Of a DNA stretch of 7,335 bases, positions 1 to 6,566 are shown in pieces. The notes below the pieces were generated by a model. The model worked only from the letters and a program-made list of their open reading frames with translations. It made no database searches and was not told the origin of the DNA. A program made the position numbers and the translations under genes. Numbering within the stretch: position 1 is the first letter of the stretch; every line of letters begins with the position of its first letter. Where the stretch lies: the NCBI GenBank assembly GCA_027023325.1, contig JALVVQ010000277.1, forward strand, positions 1 through 7,335, written 5' to 3'. The stretch is from Campylobacteraceae bacterium (GTDB taxonomy: Bacteria; Campylobacterota; Campylobacteria; Campylobacterales; Sulfurovaceae).

Positions 1-1649
1 CTGCTCATGAATTGGCGCGCTATGAAAAAGTACTTATGGATGCGCAGAAGAATAATTTGATCGAAAAGGTGGAGAATCTTACCCGTTTTATCCGCTACTA
101 CAACTATAAAAGTGGAGACAAAATCAAAAAAGAGGTCAAGAGTATCATCTATGTTGCCGCGAGGGTAGCCAACAATCTCTACCATCGTTATCACAAAGAG
201 ATGGACGAAGATAGCCTTAAAAAACTGATTATTTCCGCACTGGAAAATGTTACATTTGAGCATGATATTGGATATATTTTTATGTTGAATATGAAAGGAG
301 ATGTGACTATTCATCCGGATGTCGATATCGTAGATACCAATATACTCAATCTGCGGGATGTAAACGGAAAATATCTTGTCAAAGAGTTTATGGGTGTACT
401 GGAAGCATATGGTGAGGGATTTGTGGACTATTATTGGCATATACCGGGCAAAGATACAAAGGAGATGTACTATAAGATCACTTTTGTCAAGATGCTGGAT
501 ATGTATGAGTGGTATATCGGTGCAGGGGAATATTTGAAATACATGACTCACCAAGTGAGCGAGGAGATGCTGGCATACATCCGTGACAATGCCTACTTCA
601 AAGGAGGCTATCTTTTTGTTTCTGATTCAAAAAACAAAATACTCTTCCACCCAGAAGGCAGAAAAATAGAGGATCTTGAGCATCTGCGTATGGAAGGCAT
701 CTATGAGGATGATGAAAGGATCGCCTTTACCGCCTATGTAGCAGAGTATGATTGGTATATCACTGTGGTGCAGGATCTCAAGGAAATACGCAAAACAATC
801 GCAGAAAAAAAAGAGCAGAGTACCGCACTTGTGGCCAAAGACATCCGAACCAACCTCTATCTTATCGTGGCGATGTGGGTGGTGTCACTACTGTTTTCTT
901 TGGCGCTCTCTTCGATTGTCAACAAAAAACTCAAACAGTACGAGCAGAAGCTTAATGATACCAATGACAGACTCATCTTTCAATCTAGGCAGGCACTTAT
1001 CGGAGAACTTTTTTCGATGATAGCCCATCAGTGGAGACAGCCAATCAACAAGATTGCCTCGATTCTGGCACTCTTGCGCTTTAACACACCCAACGAAAAA
1101 CCAGACTATCCAATGTTGGATCAAAAGTTCCAAGAGATAGAAGAGAGTATCGAGTTTATGTCAGATACAATCGATGACTTTAGAACCTTTTATCAGCCCA
1201 AAGAGGGAAGTGAGGTGGTGGATTTGAAGCTGCTTATCCAGAAGTCAATTGATTTCTTGAGCGGCAATATTCGCAAAAAAGACATCAAGGTAAACACTGA
1301 CTTGGAAGAGATCTCCTGTAGGATGTACGGCAATGAGTTTTTGCAGGTGATGATCAATCTGATCAAGAATGCCAGTGATGCTGCGGTACAGCGTGGTACC
1401 ATCTCTGTCACACTGTCTCGTGATGCGCAGCAGGTAATAATAGTGGTGGAGGATGATGGCGCGGGGATACCACTTGAATACAGAGACAAGATATTTGATC
1501 CCTATTTCTCTACCAAGACAGATTCCATGGGGCTGGGGCTCTATATGAGCAAAATGATCATAGAGAGACACCTTAATGGTGTGATTGTTATGAGCGCACT
1601 GACACAAGGTACACGGTTTTCGCTAAAGCTTACTTGCAGTGATAAGTGA
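1..1649 (+). CDS. Double-Cache sensor histidine kinase (5' partial)
   Basis: This is a membrane-bound two-component histidine kinase that senses a periplasmic ligand and phosphorylates a response regulator not seen here. The frame is open to the left edge and the N-terminal membrane helix is missing, so the TTG at 12 is almost certainly not the start. Residues below count from that TTG. The periplasmic part holds two Cache-type modules, about 82-176 (ending in WYIGAGEYL) and about 185-255 (containing DWYITVV at 247-253). A membrane helix follows at about 282-304, then a short coiled coil. The kinase core has an H-box AHQWRQPIN with phospho-accepting His339, an N-box NLIKNASDA (449-457), G1 DDGAGIP (481-487), an F-box IFDPYFSTK (494-502) and G2 MGLGL (506-510), so it looks catalytically intact. 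The H-box type resembles DctB/NtrB-like kinases. Its 3' end overlaps the convergent binding-protein gene by 20 bp. The ligand cannot be named from sequence. Confidence 0.93.
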   Translation, partial: AHELARYEKVLMDAQKNNLIEKVENLTRFIRYYNYKSGDKIKKEVKSIIYVAARVANNLYHRYHKEMDEDSLKKLIISALENVTFEHDIGYIFMLNMKGDVTIHPDVDIVDTNILNLRDVNGKYLVKEFMGVLEAYGEGFVDYYWHIPGKDTKEMYYKITFVKMLDMYEWYIGAGEYLKYMTHQVSEEMLAYIRDNAYFKGGYLFVSDSKNKILFHPEGRKIEDLEHLRMEGIYEDDERIAFTAYVAEYDWYITVVQDLKEIRKTIAEKKEQSTALVAKDIRTNLYLIVAMWVVSLLFSLALSSIVNKKLKQYEQKLNDTNDRLIFQSRQALIGELFSMIAHQWRQPINKIASILALLRFNTPNEKPDYPMLDQKFQEIEESIEFMSDTIDDFRTFYQPKEGSEVVDLKLLIQKSIDFLSGNIRKKDIKVNTDLEEISCRMYGNEFLQVMINLIKNASDAAVQRGTISVTLSRDAQQVIIVVEDDGAGIPLEYRDKIFDPYFSTKTDSMGLGLYMSKMIIERHLNGVIVMSALTQGTRFSLKLTCSDK

Positions 1650-2595
1650 TGTGATTGGCCTTGTCAATATCTCTGATGATTTGCCACTTTTCTTTGTAGT
1701 CAGCGGGGATGAAGCGGTTCTCTCCAAACTGGTTGAAGCTTTTTGCTTTGTCTTGACCTTCCTCTCTCCAAACGAAGGTGAGAAATGCCTGTTCTATCTT
1801 CTTTGCCAACGCGGGCTTGAGTCCGTGACTGTACCCATATCCTGTGGTAGGAAAGCTGTCTGATTCGTAGATAATCTTAAAACTATCTTTTGGTACCGTA
1901 TGTTCAGACAGCATGGATTGTGTAAATCCACTGGCGACAAAGGCTGCTCTGTAGGATTTGTCTACTATTTTTTTGATGGAGTTGTTGTGATTTCCGGAAA
2001 AGCGTGACTGGTAGTCGATGCCATCTTTCATCCCAAAGCGCTCTTTGAGGAGGGCCACAGGTGCCTTGTGTCCTGAGTTGGAGGAGCTATTGGTAAACAG
2101 TACGGTTTTGTCACGAATATCATAGATGCCTTTGATGCCGCTGTGGGGGTAGGTGATCATCTGCATGGTGTATCCATAAGTACCGTCATTTTGTGCCGTC
2201 ATAGCAAAGAGGTGAAAGCCTGCACAATTAACTGCCGTAGGTACTGAACCGGTATTCATCCCAGCGATATGTAATATCCCTGAACGCATGGCTTCAAGCT
2301 CTGCTGAGTTGGTCTGGTAGGGAAAGGAGACCACCCGTTTACCTGTGACCTTTTCGATATGTGCCATCAGTGCTTTTTGCGCACCCTTGCTGAAGATGAA
2401 AGACTGTTTGGGGGTGTTGCCAAAGACCAGCGTGTACGGGTCGAGCCATTGCTTGGGATCTGTCGGCGCATCTGCCATCATATCCCCATCCCGATCACAA
2501 AACTGCTGGCTGAGTTCGCCATGGGGGCAGTCTGCTTCTGTGGCAAGTAGCCTCAAGGAGGTGAAGAGTAGGAGAGGCAGCCATCGTGGGTTCAT
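1630..2595 (-). CDS. PhnD-like phosphate/phosphite/phosphonate periplasmic binding protein, second paralog
   Basis: This is a 321-residue secreted solute-binding protein of the PhnD-like family that normally feeds an ABC importer of phosphate, phosphite or phosphonates. A signal peptide (about 1-18, hydrophobic WLPLLLFTSL) precedes a CPHG...C segment (Cys23, Cys33), an acidic DRDGDMMAD loop (34-42), a two-lobed binding fold with the ligand-loop signature SNSG (172-175), SFPTTGYGY near 247-255, and a terminal Cys320. It closely resembles the upstream paralog throughout. I chose the ATG at 2595 because it forms an ATGA overlap with the upstream stop, which suggests translational coupling; an in-frame TTG at 2601 would add only two residues. 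Oddities are His instead of Phe after SNSG, Arg216 where I recall transport relatives having Asp, and an Arg inside the signal peptide's hydrophobic stretch. No permease or ATPase is adjacent, so transport may depend on a distant partner or the protein may serve in sensing. Confidence 0.88.
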   Translation of the reverse strand: MNPRWLPLLLFTSLRLLATEADCPHGELSQQFCDRDGDMMADAPTDPKQWLDPYTLVFGNTPKQSFIFSKGAQKALMAHIEKVTGKRVVSFPYQTNSAELEAMRSGILHIAGMNTGSVPTAVNCAGFHLFAMTAQNDGTYGYTMQMITYPHSGIKGIYDIRDKTVLFTNSSSNSGHKAPVALLKERFGMKDGIDYQSRFSGNHNNSIKKIVDKSYRAAFVASGFTQSMLSEHTVPKDSFKIIYESDSFPTTGYGYSHGLKPALAKKIEQAFLTFVWREEGQDKAKSFNQFGENRFIPADYKEKWQIIRDIDKANHITYHCK

Positions 2596-3569
2596 TTGCA
2601 ACGCCTTGTGGCATGGCTTTTTTTGTTAATGGTGCGGATCACCTGCCAGTCATTTTTGTAGTCAACCGGGATAAACTGGGTATAGCCAGAGCTGGAAAAC
2701 TCTTTGAGTAACGAGCTTGGTGTCCCATCTTTTTTGTACCACTCAAAGGTTTGAAATGCCTCTTTGATCTTGGCTACGAGTGCCGGTTTGAGGCTATAGG
2801 CATAGCCAAATCCCGTGGTGGGGAAAGACTGAGAAGCATACAGAGTCGTGATGGCTTTGCCTTCCAGCAGTCCTCTCTTGGTGATTCTTTTGCGTACAGA
2901 GCTGGCGACAGTGGCGACAGGATAGATATGGTTGGCCACGCTGAGGAGTGAATTGCTGTGTTTCCCGGAGAAGATAGCGTGATAATCTCTTTCTTTGATG
3001 AGACCAAATTTCTCTTCCAAGAGTGCCACGGGTGCCTTAAATCCTGAGTTTGAGCTTGGTGCCGTGAAGGCTATGGTCTTGCCCCTGATCTCCTTGACAG
3101 TATGAATACCGCTGCTTGGATAGGTGATGATCTCCATTTTGTAACCATAGCTTCCATCTGCTTTGCCCATCATTGTAAAAGGATGAAACCCGGCACAAGT
3201 GACCGCTTTGGGGACAGAGCCCGTATTGAATCCGGCGATATGCAGCTTGCCGATCCGCATGGCTTCAATCTCTGCGACATTGGATTGAAAAGGAAAAAAA
3301 GTGACTTGCTTGCCCGTGACATGGCTGAGATGGACGATAAAATCCTGCCAAGCCTTTTTGTATACAGCCGGATCCTCGACAGGAGAGTAGGCAAAGACAA
3401 GCTCGTAAGGATCAGACAGTTTGGAGGGGTCAGTGGGGGGATCGGCCAGCATATCTCCATCTCTGTCACAGTAGGCAGCACTGAGTGCCCCATGGGGGCA
3501 TACCTCTGCCTGAAGCGAGAGTGTCAAAAGTACAAAGAGAGGAAAAATATGTTTGAGTGAAATATTCAT
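2592..3569 (-). CDS. PhnD-like phosphate/phosphite/phosphonate periplasmic binding protein, first paralog
   Basis: This is a 325-residue periplasmic binding protein of the same family as its downstream neighbour and the first gene of a two-gene unit. The signal peptide is clean (residues 1-21, cleavage predicted after SLQA). The mature protein begins EVCPHG with Cys24 and Cys34 bracketing a short loop, followed by DRDGDMLADPPTDP (35-48). Ligand-loop signatures are SSNSGFKAP (172-180) and SGKHSNS (201-207), then SFPTTGFGYAYSLKP (248-262). Further cysteines are Cys125 and Cys324, so two disulfides are likely. The ATG at 3569 starts the signal peptide directly. A TTG at 3596 opens the frame earlier, but it would add nine non-signal residues and place the -10 box inside the coding region. 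The ATG lacks a Shine-Dalgarno sequence (CCTCCT precedes it) and sits six bases after a perfect TATAAT. The substrate is unknown; phosphite, phosphate or a phosphonate is suggested only by family. Confidence 0.88.
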   Translation of the reverse strand: MNISLKHIFPLFVLLTLSLQAEVCPHGALSAAYCDRDGDMLADPPTDPSKLSDPYELVFAYSPVEDPAVYKKAWQDFIVHLSHVTGKQVTFFPFQSNVAEIEAMRIGKLHIAGFNTGSVPKAVTCAGFHPFTMMGKADGSYGYKMEIITYPSSGIHTVKEIRGKTIAFTAPSSNSGFKAPVALLEEKFGLIKERDYHAIFSGKHSNSLLSVANHIYPVATVASSVRKRITKRGLLEGKAITTLYASQSFPTTGFGYAYSLKPALVAKIKEAFQTFEWYKKDGTPSSLLKEFSSSGYTQFIPVDYKNDWQVIRTINKKSHATRRCK

Positions 3570-3575
3570 AGGAGG

Positions 3576-3581
3576 ATTATA
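3576..3581 (-). promoter_or_regulatory. -10 box (TATAAT) for the binding-protein pair
   Basis: Read on the - strand, this is a perfect TATAAT preceded by a T-rich stretch (CTTTTTAGC), the usual housekeeping promoter layout in Campylobacterota, where a -35 box is often absent. Exactly six bases separate it from the ATG at 3569. The expected transcription start is therefore the A of the ATG itself, giving a leaderless mRNA. The TTGACA on the same strand (3591-3596) is only 9 bp from the -10 box and cannot act as its -35. Confidence 0.65.
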
Positions 3582-3614
3582 GCTAAAAAGTGTCAAGATG
3601 CAAGAAAAAGAGGA

Positions 3615-3631
3615 TAAAATTTCGCTATGAT
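3615..3631 (+). promoter_or_regulatory. Candidate -10 boxes for the thioredoxin-speA operon
   Basis: Two near-consensus -10 hexamers lie in the divergent intergenic region: TAAAAT (3615-3620) and TATGAT (3626-3631), each one mismatch from TATAAT. Either would start transcription 20-40 bases before the ATG at 3660, leaving room for the weak ribosome-binding sequence AAAGAG (3647-3652). No -35 box is convincing. Placing the promoter here is an inference from the gene layout. Confidence 0.4.
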
Positions 3632-3659
3632 AAGATGAAATAAAACAAAGAGTTAAATC

Positions 3660-3980
3660 ATGACTTTAGATGCATTAAAAAAAACAGTTGAAAATGAGAC
3701 AGGTATACTCCTCTATTTCTCAGGAGAACAGTGCAATGTCTGCCATGCGCTGCGTCCAAAATTTACCGAAGCATTTGATCAGCACTTTCCTCTGCTTAAG
3801 CAGATCTTTCTGGATGCGCATGCGCATCCAGAAATCTCGGCATATTTCCAGGTCTTTTCCGTACCGACCATGATCGTATTTCTGCAGGGGAGGGAGTTTG
3901 CCAGGGAAGGGCGGGCGGTGAGCCTGCATCAACTGGTGGAGAAGCTTTCCCGACCCTACCATATCATGACGGAGGCATAG
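3660..3980 (+). CDS. Thioredoxin-like protein with CNVC active site
   Basis: This is a 106-residue cytoplasmic thioredoxin-fold protein with no signal peptide, about the size of a classical thioredoxin. The redox motif is QCNVC (Cys25 and Cys28) after the strand GILLYFS, and the cis-proline loop is SVPT (Pro69). The canonical WCGPC is not present: the Trp is replaced by Gln and the inner residues are Asn-Val, so its redox potential and partners probably differ from thioredoxin TrxA. A disulfide reductase or thiol-exchange role is a family inference. The ATG follows AAAGAG by seven bases and is the first gene of the + strand run. The TAG stop is one base before the speA GTG, and its last codons carry the speA ribosome-binding site. 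Residues 49-58 are encoded within a perfect 28-bp palindrome. Confidence 0.85.
   Translation: MTLDALKKTVENETGILLYFSGEQCNVCHALRPKFTEAFDQHFPLLKQIFLDAHAHPEISAYFQVFSVPTMIVFLQGREFAREGRAVSLHQLVEKLSRPYHIMTEA
3807..3834 (+). repeat. Perfect 28-bp palindrome inside the thioredoxin-like gene
   Basis: Each 14-base arm is TTTCTGGATGCGCA read inward, with the centre between 3820 and 3821, and no mismatch. It contains two TGCGCA sites and a central GCATGC. Symmetry stops immediately outside these coordinates. In single-stranded form it could fold into a 12-bp stem with a CATG loop. It lies wholly within coding sequence, encoding a segment ending LDAHAHPE, and the function, if any, is unknown. Confidence 0.9.
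3971..3975 (+). promoter_or_regulatory. Ribosome-binding site for speA (GGAGG)
   Basis: A strong GGAGG lies six bases before the GTG at 3982 and inside the last codons of the thioredoxin-like gene. It supports the GTG as the speA start and suggests that translation of the two genes is coupled. Confidence 0.8.
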
Positions 3981-3981
3981 A

Positions 3982-5859
3982 GTGCAGCGGGATTTTGGGA
4001 TCTCTCTCTGGGGAGAGGGTAATTTTGTCATCGATGGAGATGATGTACGGGTCAATCATGCCGACAAGCCGGCACTGCTTTCTCTGACGCAGGAGATTCG
4101 TGCACAGGGCCACAGAGGGCCGATACTGTTGCGCTTCCCACACTTGATCAAAAAACAGATCGATCAGCTTTTTGAAGCATTCTCTGCAGCAAAAAAAGAG
4201 TTTGACTATCAGGGAGATTTTCGTGCACTCTTTCCTCTCAAGGTCAATCAATACCCCAACTTCATTCACCATCTCATCCATGTCTCCCAAGGTTATGCCT
4301 ATGGGCTGGAGGCAGGCAGCAAAGCAGAGTTGATCATTGCTATGGCAAAGACGCCGATCGGTGCACCTATTACCGTCAATGGTTTCAAAGACAAGGAGAT
4401 GATCTCTCTGATTTATATTGCTGCCAAAAGCGGCCATCATATCACTGTGACGATCGAGGGTCTGGGTGAGTTGGAGACGATAGCGCGGGTGCACCGGGAA
4501 TTTAATGCAGGCTCTGAGATACCCGTAGCCCCCTCGATCGGTATGAGAGTGCGCTTGCATAGCACGGGGATAGGCTCCTGGGCCAAGAGTGGAGGCTATG
4601 GTTCCAAGTTTGGGCTAAGCTCGACAGAGCTGCTGGAGGCCTATGATATCCTTGAGAAGGAAGGGATGGCAGCGCATTTTTCTATGATCCATTTCCATAT
4701 TGGCTCACAGATGAATGAGATCAACCCACTCAAGAAGGCATTGCGGGAGGTAGGACATATCTATACCGGACTCAAGCAGCGAGGTGCCCAGGCACTCAAG
4801 GCGATCAATATCGGTGGTGGTTTGGCAGTAGAGTATTCTCAACATGCAGCTATGCAGGAGCGTAATTATTCGCTCAAAGAGTTTGCCAACGATGTGGTCT
4901 TTCTCATGCAGGAGATCGCCAAAAGCAAAGGGGTAGAGGAGCCTGATATCTATACAGAGTCAGGTCGCTTTGTGGCTGCTAGCCATGCCGTGTTGATCGC
5001 ACCCGTGCTAGAGCTCTTCAGTCAGGAGTATCACGAGAGTGGACTACGGCTCAAGGCACAAAATCCGCCATTGATAGAGGAGCTTCATGCCCTGTATCAG
5101 ACGATCAACCGTCTTCATGCCAAAGAGTATCTGCATGATGCGCTTGACCATATGGAGAGTCTGCTGACACTGTTTGATCTGGGTTATATCGATCTGGAGG
5201 ACCGCTCCAACACAGAAATACTGGTCAATCTCATCATTAAAAAGGCAATTTTTCTGCTCAAGGATGAGGATACCGATGAGCTCAAGCGGCTAGAGAGCAG
5301 AATACAGGAGAAATATCTGGTCAACTTCTCTCTGTTTCAGTCTCTGCCTGACAGATGGGGGATGGGCCAAGGCTTTCCTGTGATGCCGATCTCTCATCTC
5401 AGTCAGAAGCCTACCCGTCCGGCAAGTATCTGGGATATCACCTGTGACAGTGATGGAGAGATCGCCTTTGATGTAAGCCATCCGTTGCATTTGCATGATG
5501 TGGATGTGGCGCAGGAGGAGTACTTTCTGGGATTTTTTCTCACAGGTGCCTATCAGGAGGTACTGGGGATGCAGCACAATCTCTTCACGCATCCCACGGA
5601 GATCGTAGTAACCTTTGATGAAACAGGGAAATATCAGCTCTCCGACATGATTGAGGCACAAAACCTCATGGATGTATTGGATGATCTGGACTACGACACG
5701 GAGGTGATCGACCAGATCCTGAAGCATATGGTTGAAGCATCATCTCTTATGGATGAGCAGCAAAAGCAGGATATTTTGGACAAACTCTCTCTTTATCTGA
5801 GTGAAAATAGCTATCTTAAGACCATTCAGGCTATTATTGCGGAAAAGAAGAGAGGGTAG
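3982..5859 (+). CDS. speA: Biosynthetic arginine decarboxylase
   Basis: This 625-residue PLP-dependent enzyme converts L-arginine to agmatine and CO2, the first step of the arginine route to putrescine and spermidine. It belongs to the fold-type III, alanine-racemase-like decarboxylases. The PLP lysine is Lys87 in FPLKVNQ. Other hallmarks are HFHIGSQ (237-243), the phosphate-binding INIGGG (275-280), ESGRF (326-330) and WDITCDSDG (484-492), where Cys488 matches the catalytic cysteine contributed across the dimer interface. FFLTGAYQE follows in the C-terminal domain. Length is slightly below the E. coli enzyme (about 658 residues). No signal peptide is present, so it is cytoplasmic. The GTG start is fixed by a GGAGG six bases upstream. 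cysE begins two bases after the stop. Agmatine-processing enzymes are not in the window. The family assignment is firm; arginine specificity is inferred from overall resemblance to SpeA. Confidence 0.96.
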   Translation: MQRDFGISLWGEGNFVIDGDDVRVNHADKPALLSLTQEIRAQGHRGPILLRFPHLIKKQIDQLFEAFSAAKKEFDYQGDFRALFPLKVNQYPNFIHHLIHVSQGYAYGLEAGSKAELIIAMAKTPIGAPITVNGFKDKEMISLIYIAAKSGHHITVTIEGLGELETIARVHREFNAGSEIPVAPSIGMRVRLHSTGIGSWAKSGGYGSKFGLSSTELLEAYDILEKEGMAAHFSMIHFHIGSQMNEINPLKKALREVGHIYTGLKQRGAQALKAINIGGGLAVEYSQHAAMQERNYSLKEFANDVVFLMQEIAKSKGVEEPDIYTESGRFVAASHAVLIAPVLELFSQEYHESGLRLKAQNPPLIEELHALYQTINRLHAKEYLHDALDHMESLLTLFDLGYIDLEDRSNTEILVNLIIKKAIFLLKDEDTDELKRLESRIQEKYLVNFSLFQSLPDRWGMGQGFPVMPISHLSQKPTRPASIWDITCDSDGEIAFDVSHPLHLHDVDVAQEEYFLGFFLTGAYQEVLGMQHNLFTHPTEIVVTFDETGKYQLSDMIEAQNLMDVLDDLDYDTEVIDQILKHMVEASSLMDEQQKQDILDKLSLYLSENSYLKTIQAIIAEKKRG

Positions 5860-5861
5860 CA

Positions 5862-6566
5862 ATGGGGCTTTTTGCACTGATAAAAGAGGATTTTCAGACA
5901 GTTAGGCAGTGTGACCCTGCCTTGCGTTCCCGCCTTGAGCTTCTTTCCAATTACCCAGGATTGTGGGCACTTTTCTTCCATCGTTTTGCACATCTTTTCT
6001 TTGTAAACGGCTTCAGATTGCTGGGGCGCTTTATCTCTGGATTTTCTCGATTGCTTACTGGGGTCGATATTCACCCTGGTGCCCAAATGGGTAGGCGTGT
6101 CTTTATCGACCATGCCACTGGAGTAGTGATTGGAGAGACTACGATCGTGGGCAATGATGTACTGATCTACCAACAGGTAACCCTGGGTGGTGTCAGCCTC
6201 TCGCATGGCAAGCGACACCCTACGGTAGAAGATGGTGCCATCATCGGTGCAGGCGCCAAGGTACTGGGCAATATCACTATAGGCAGAGAGGCGAAAGTCG
6301 GTGCCAACTCTGTCGTGGTCAATGATGTGGATCCAGAGTGTACCGCAGTGGGTGTGCCAGCGCACATGACCAAGCGAATAGACGGCAAGGTGCCACTCAG
6401 CCATCACATTATGCCCGATATTAACAAGGAGCTTTTTGAGTACCTGATTAAGCGTATTGCGGTGCTAGAGCATACCGTGCAAACAGGAGACAAGGAGACC
6501 ATGAAGAAAGAGGATCATGAGCTAGAAGAAATCTACAAGGCATTTCTCAAATCCATGGAAGCATAA
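5862..6566 (+). CDS. cysE: Serine O-acetyltransferase
   Basis: This cytoplasmic enzyme transfers acetyl from acetyl-CoA to L-serine, giving O-acetylserine, the sulfide acceptor for cysteine synthesis. At 234 residues it belongs to the short class with a reduced N-terminal helical domain (E. coli CysE has 273). The left-handed beta-helix covers roughly 66-170: VDIHPGAQMG, the catalytic pair Asp83-His84 in FIDHATG, QQVTLGGVS, GKRHP with Arg118-His119, and hexapeptide turns IGAGAKVLGNITIG. GVPAHM closes the fold. A charged helical C-terminal tail of about 60 residues follows and ends in MEA, without the terminal Ile that docks into cysteine synthase in enteric enzymes. AGAGGG lies five bases before the ATG. 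The stop overlaps the comF ATG by one base (TAATG). A sulfide-rich lifestyle would fit this gene, but that is inference. Confidence 0.95.
   Translation: MGLFALIKEDFQTVRQCDPALRSRLELLSNYPGLWALFFHRFAHLFFVNGFRLLGRFISGFSRLLTGVDIHPGAQMGRRVFIDHATGVVIGETTIVGNDVLIYQQVTLGGVSLSHGKRHPTVEDGAIIGAGAKVLGNITIGREAKVGANSVVVNDVDPECTAVGVPAHMTKRIDGKVPLSHHIMPDINKELFEYLIKRIAVLEHTVQTGDKETMKKEDHELEEIYKAFLKSMEA

Noticed and set aside
12..14. TTG as the start of the histidine kinase
   Set aside because: The frame is open upstream to the window edge and a periplasmic Cache kinase needs an N-terminal membrane segment, which is absent here. The gene begins outside the window.
3102..3560. 152-codon + strand open frame opposite the first binding protein
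   Set aside because: The - strand gene has a signal peptide and conserved family motifs; the + strand frame has none.
3570..3575. AGGAGG on the + strand as a ribosome-binding site
   Set aside because: No start codon or open frame follows at proper spacing on the + strand. On the - strand it reads CCTCCT, which cannot pair as a Shine-Dalgarno sequence.
3570..3596. TTG at 3596 as the start of the first binding protein
   Set aside because: It would put nine non-signal residues before a good signal peptide and place the TATAAT box within the coding region. The ATG at 3569 fits better.
3591..3596. TTGACA on the - strand as a -35 box
   Set aside because: It is a perfect hexamer but only 9 bp from the TATAAT, too short for a sigma-70 spacer of about 17 bp. 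Probably coincidental.
3964..4560. 198-codon open frame on the - strand opposite the start of speA
   Set aside because: The + strand encodes well-conserved SpeA including its PLP lysine. The antisense product shows no family features.
5826..6407. 193-codon open frame on the - strand opposite cysE
   Set aside because: It lies opposite strongly conserved CysE and the end of SpeA, has no recognisable domain, and its composition is that expected of an antisense shadow.
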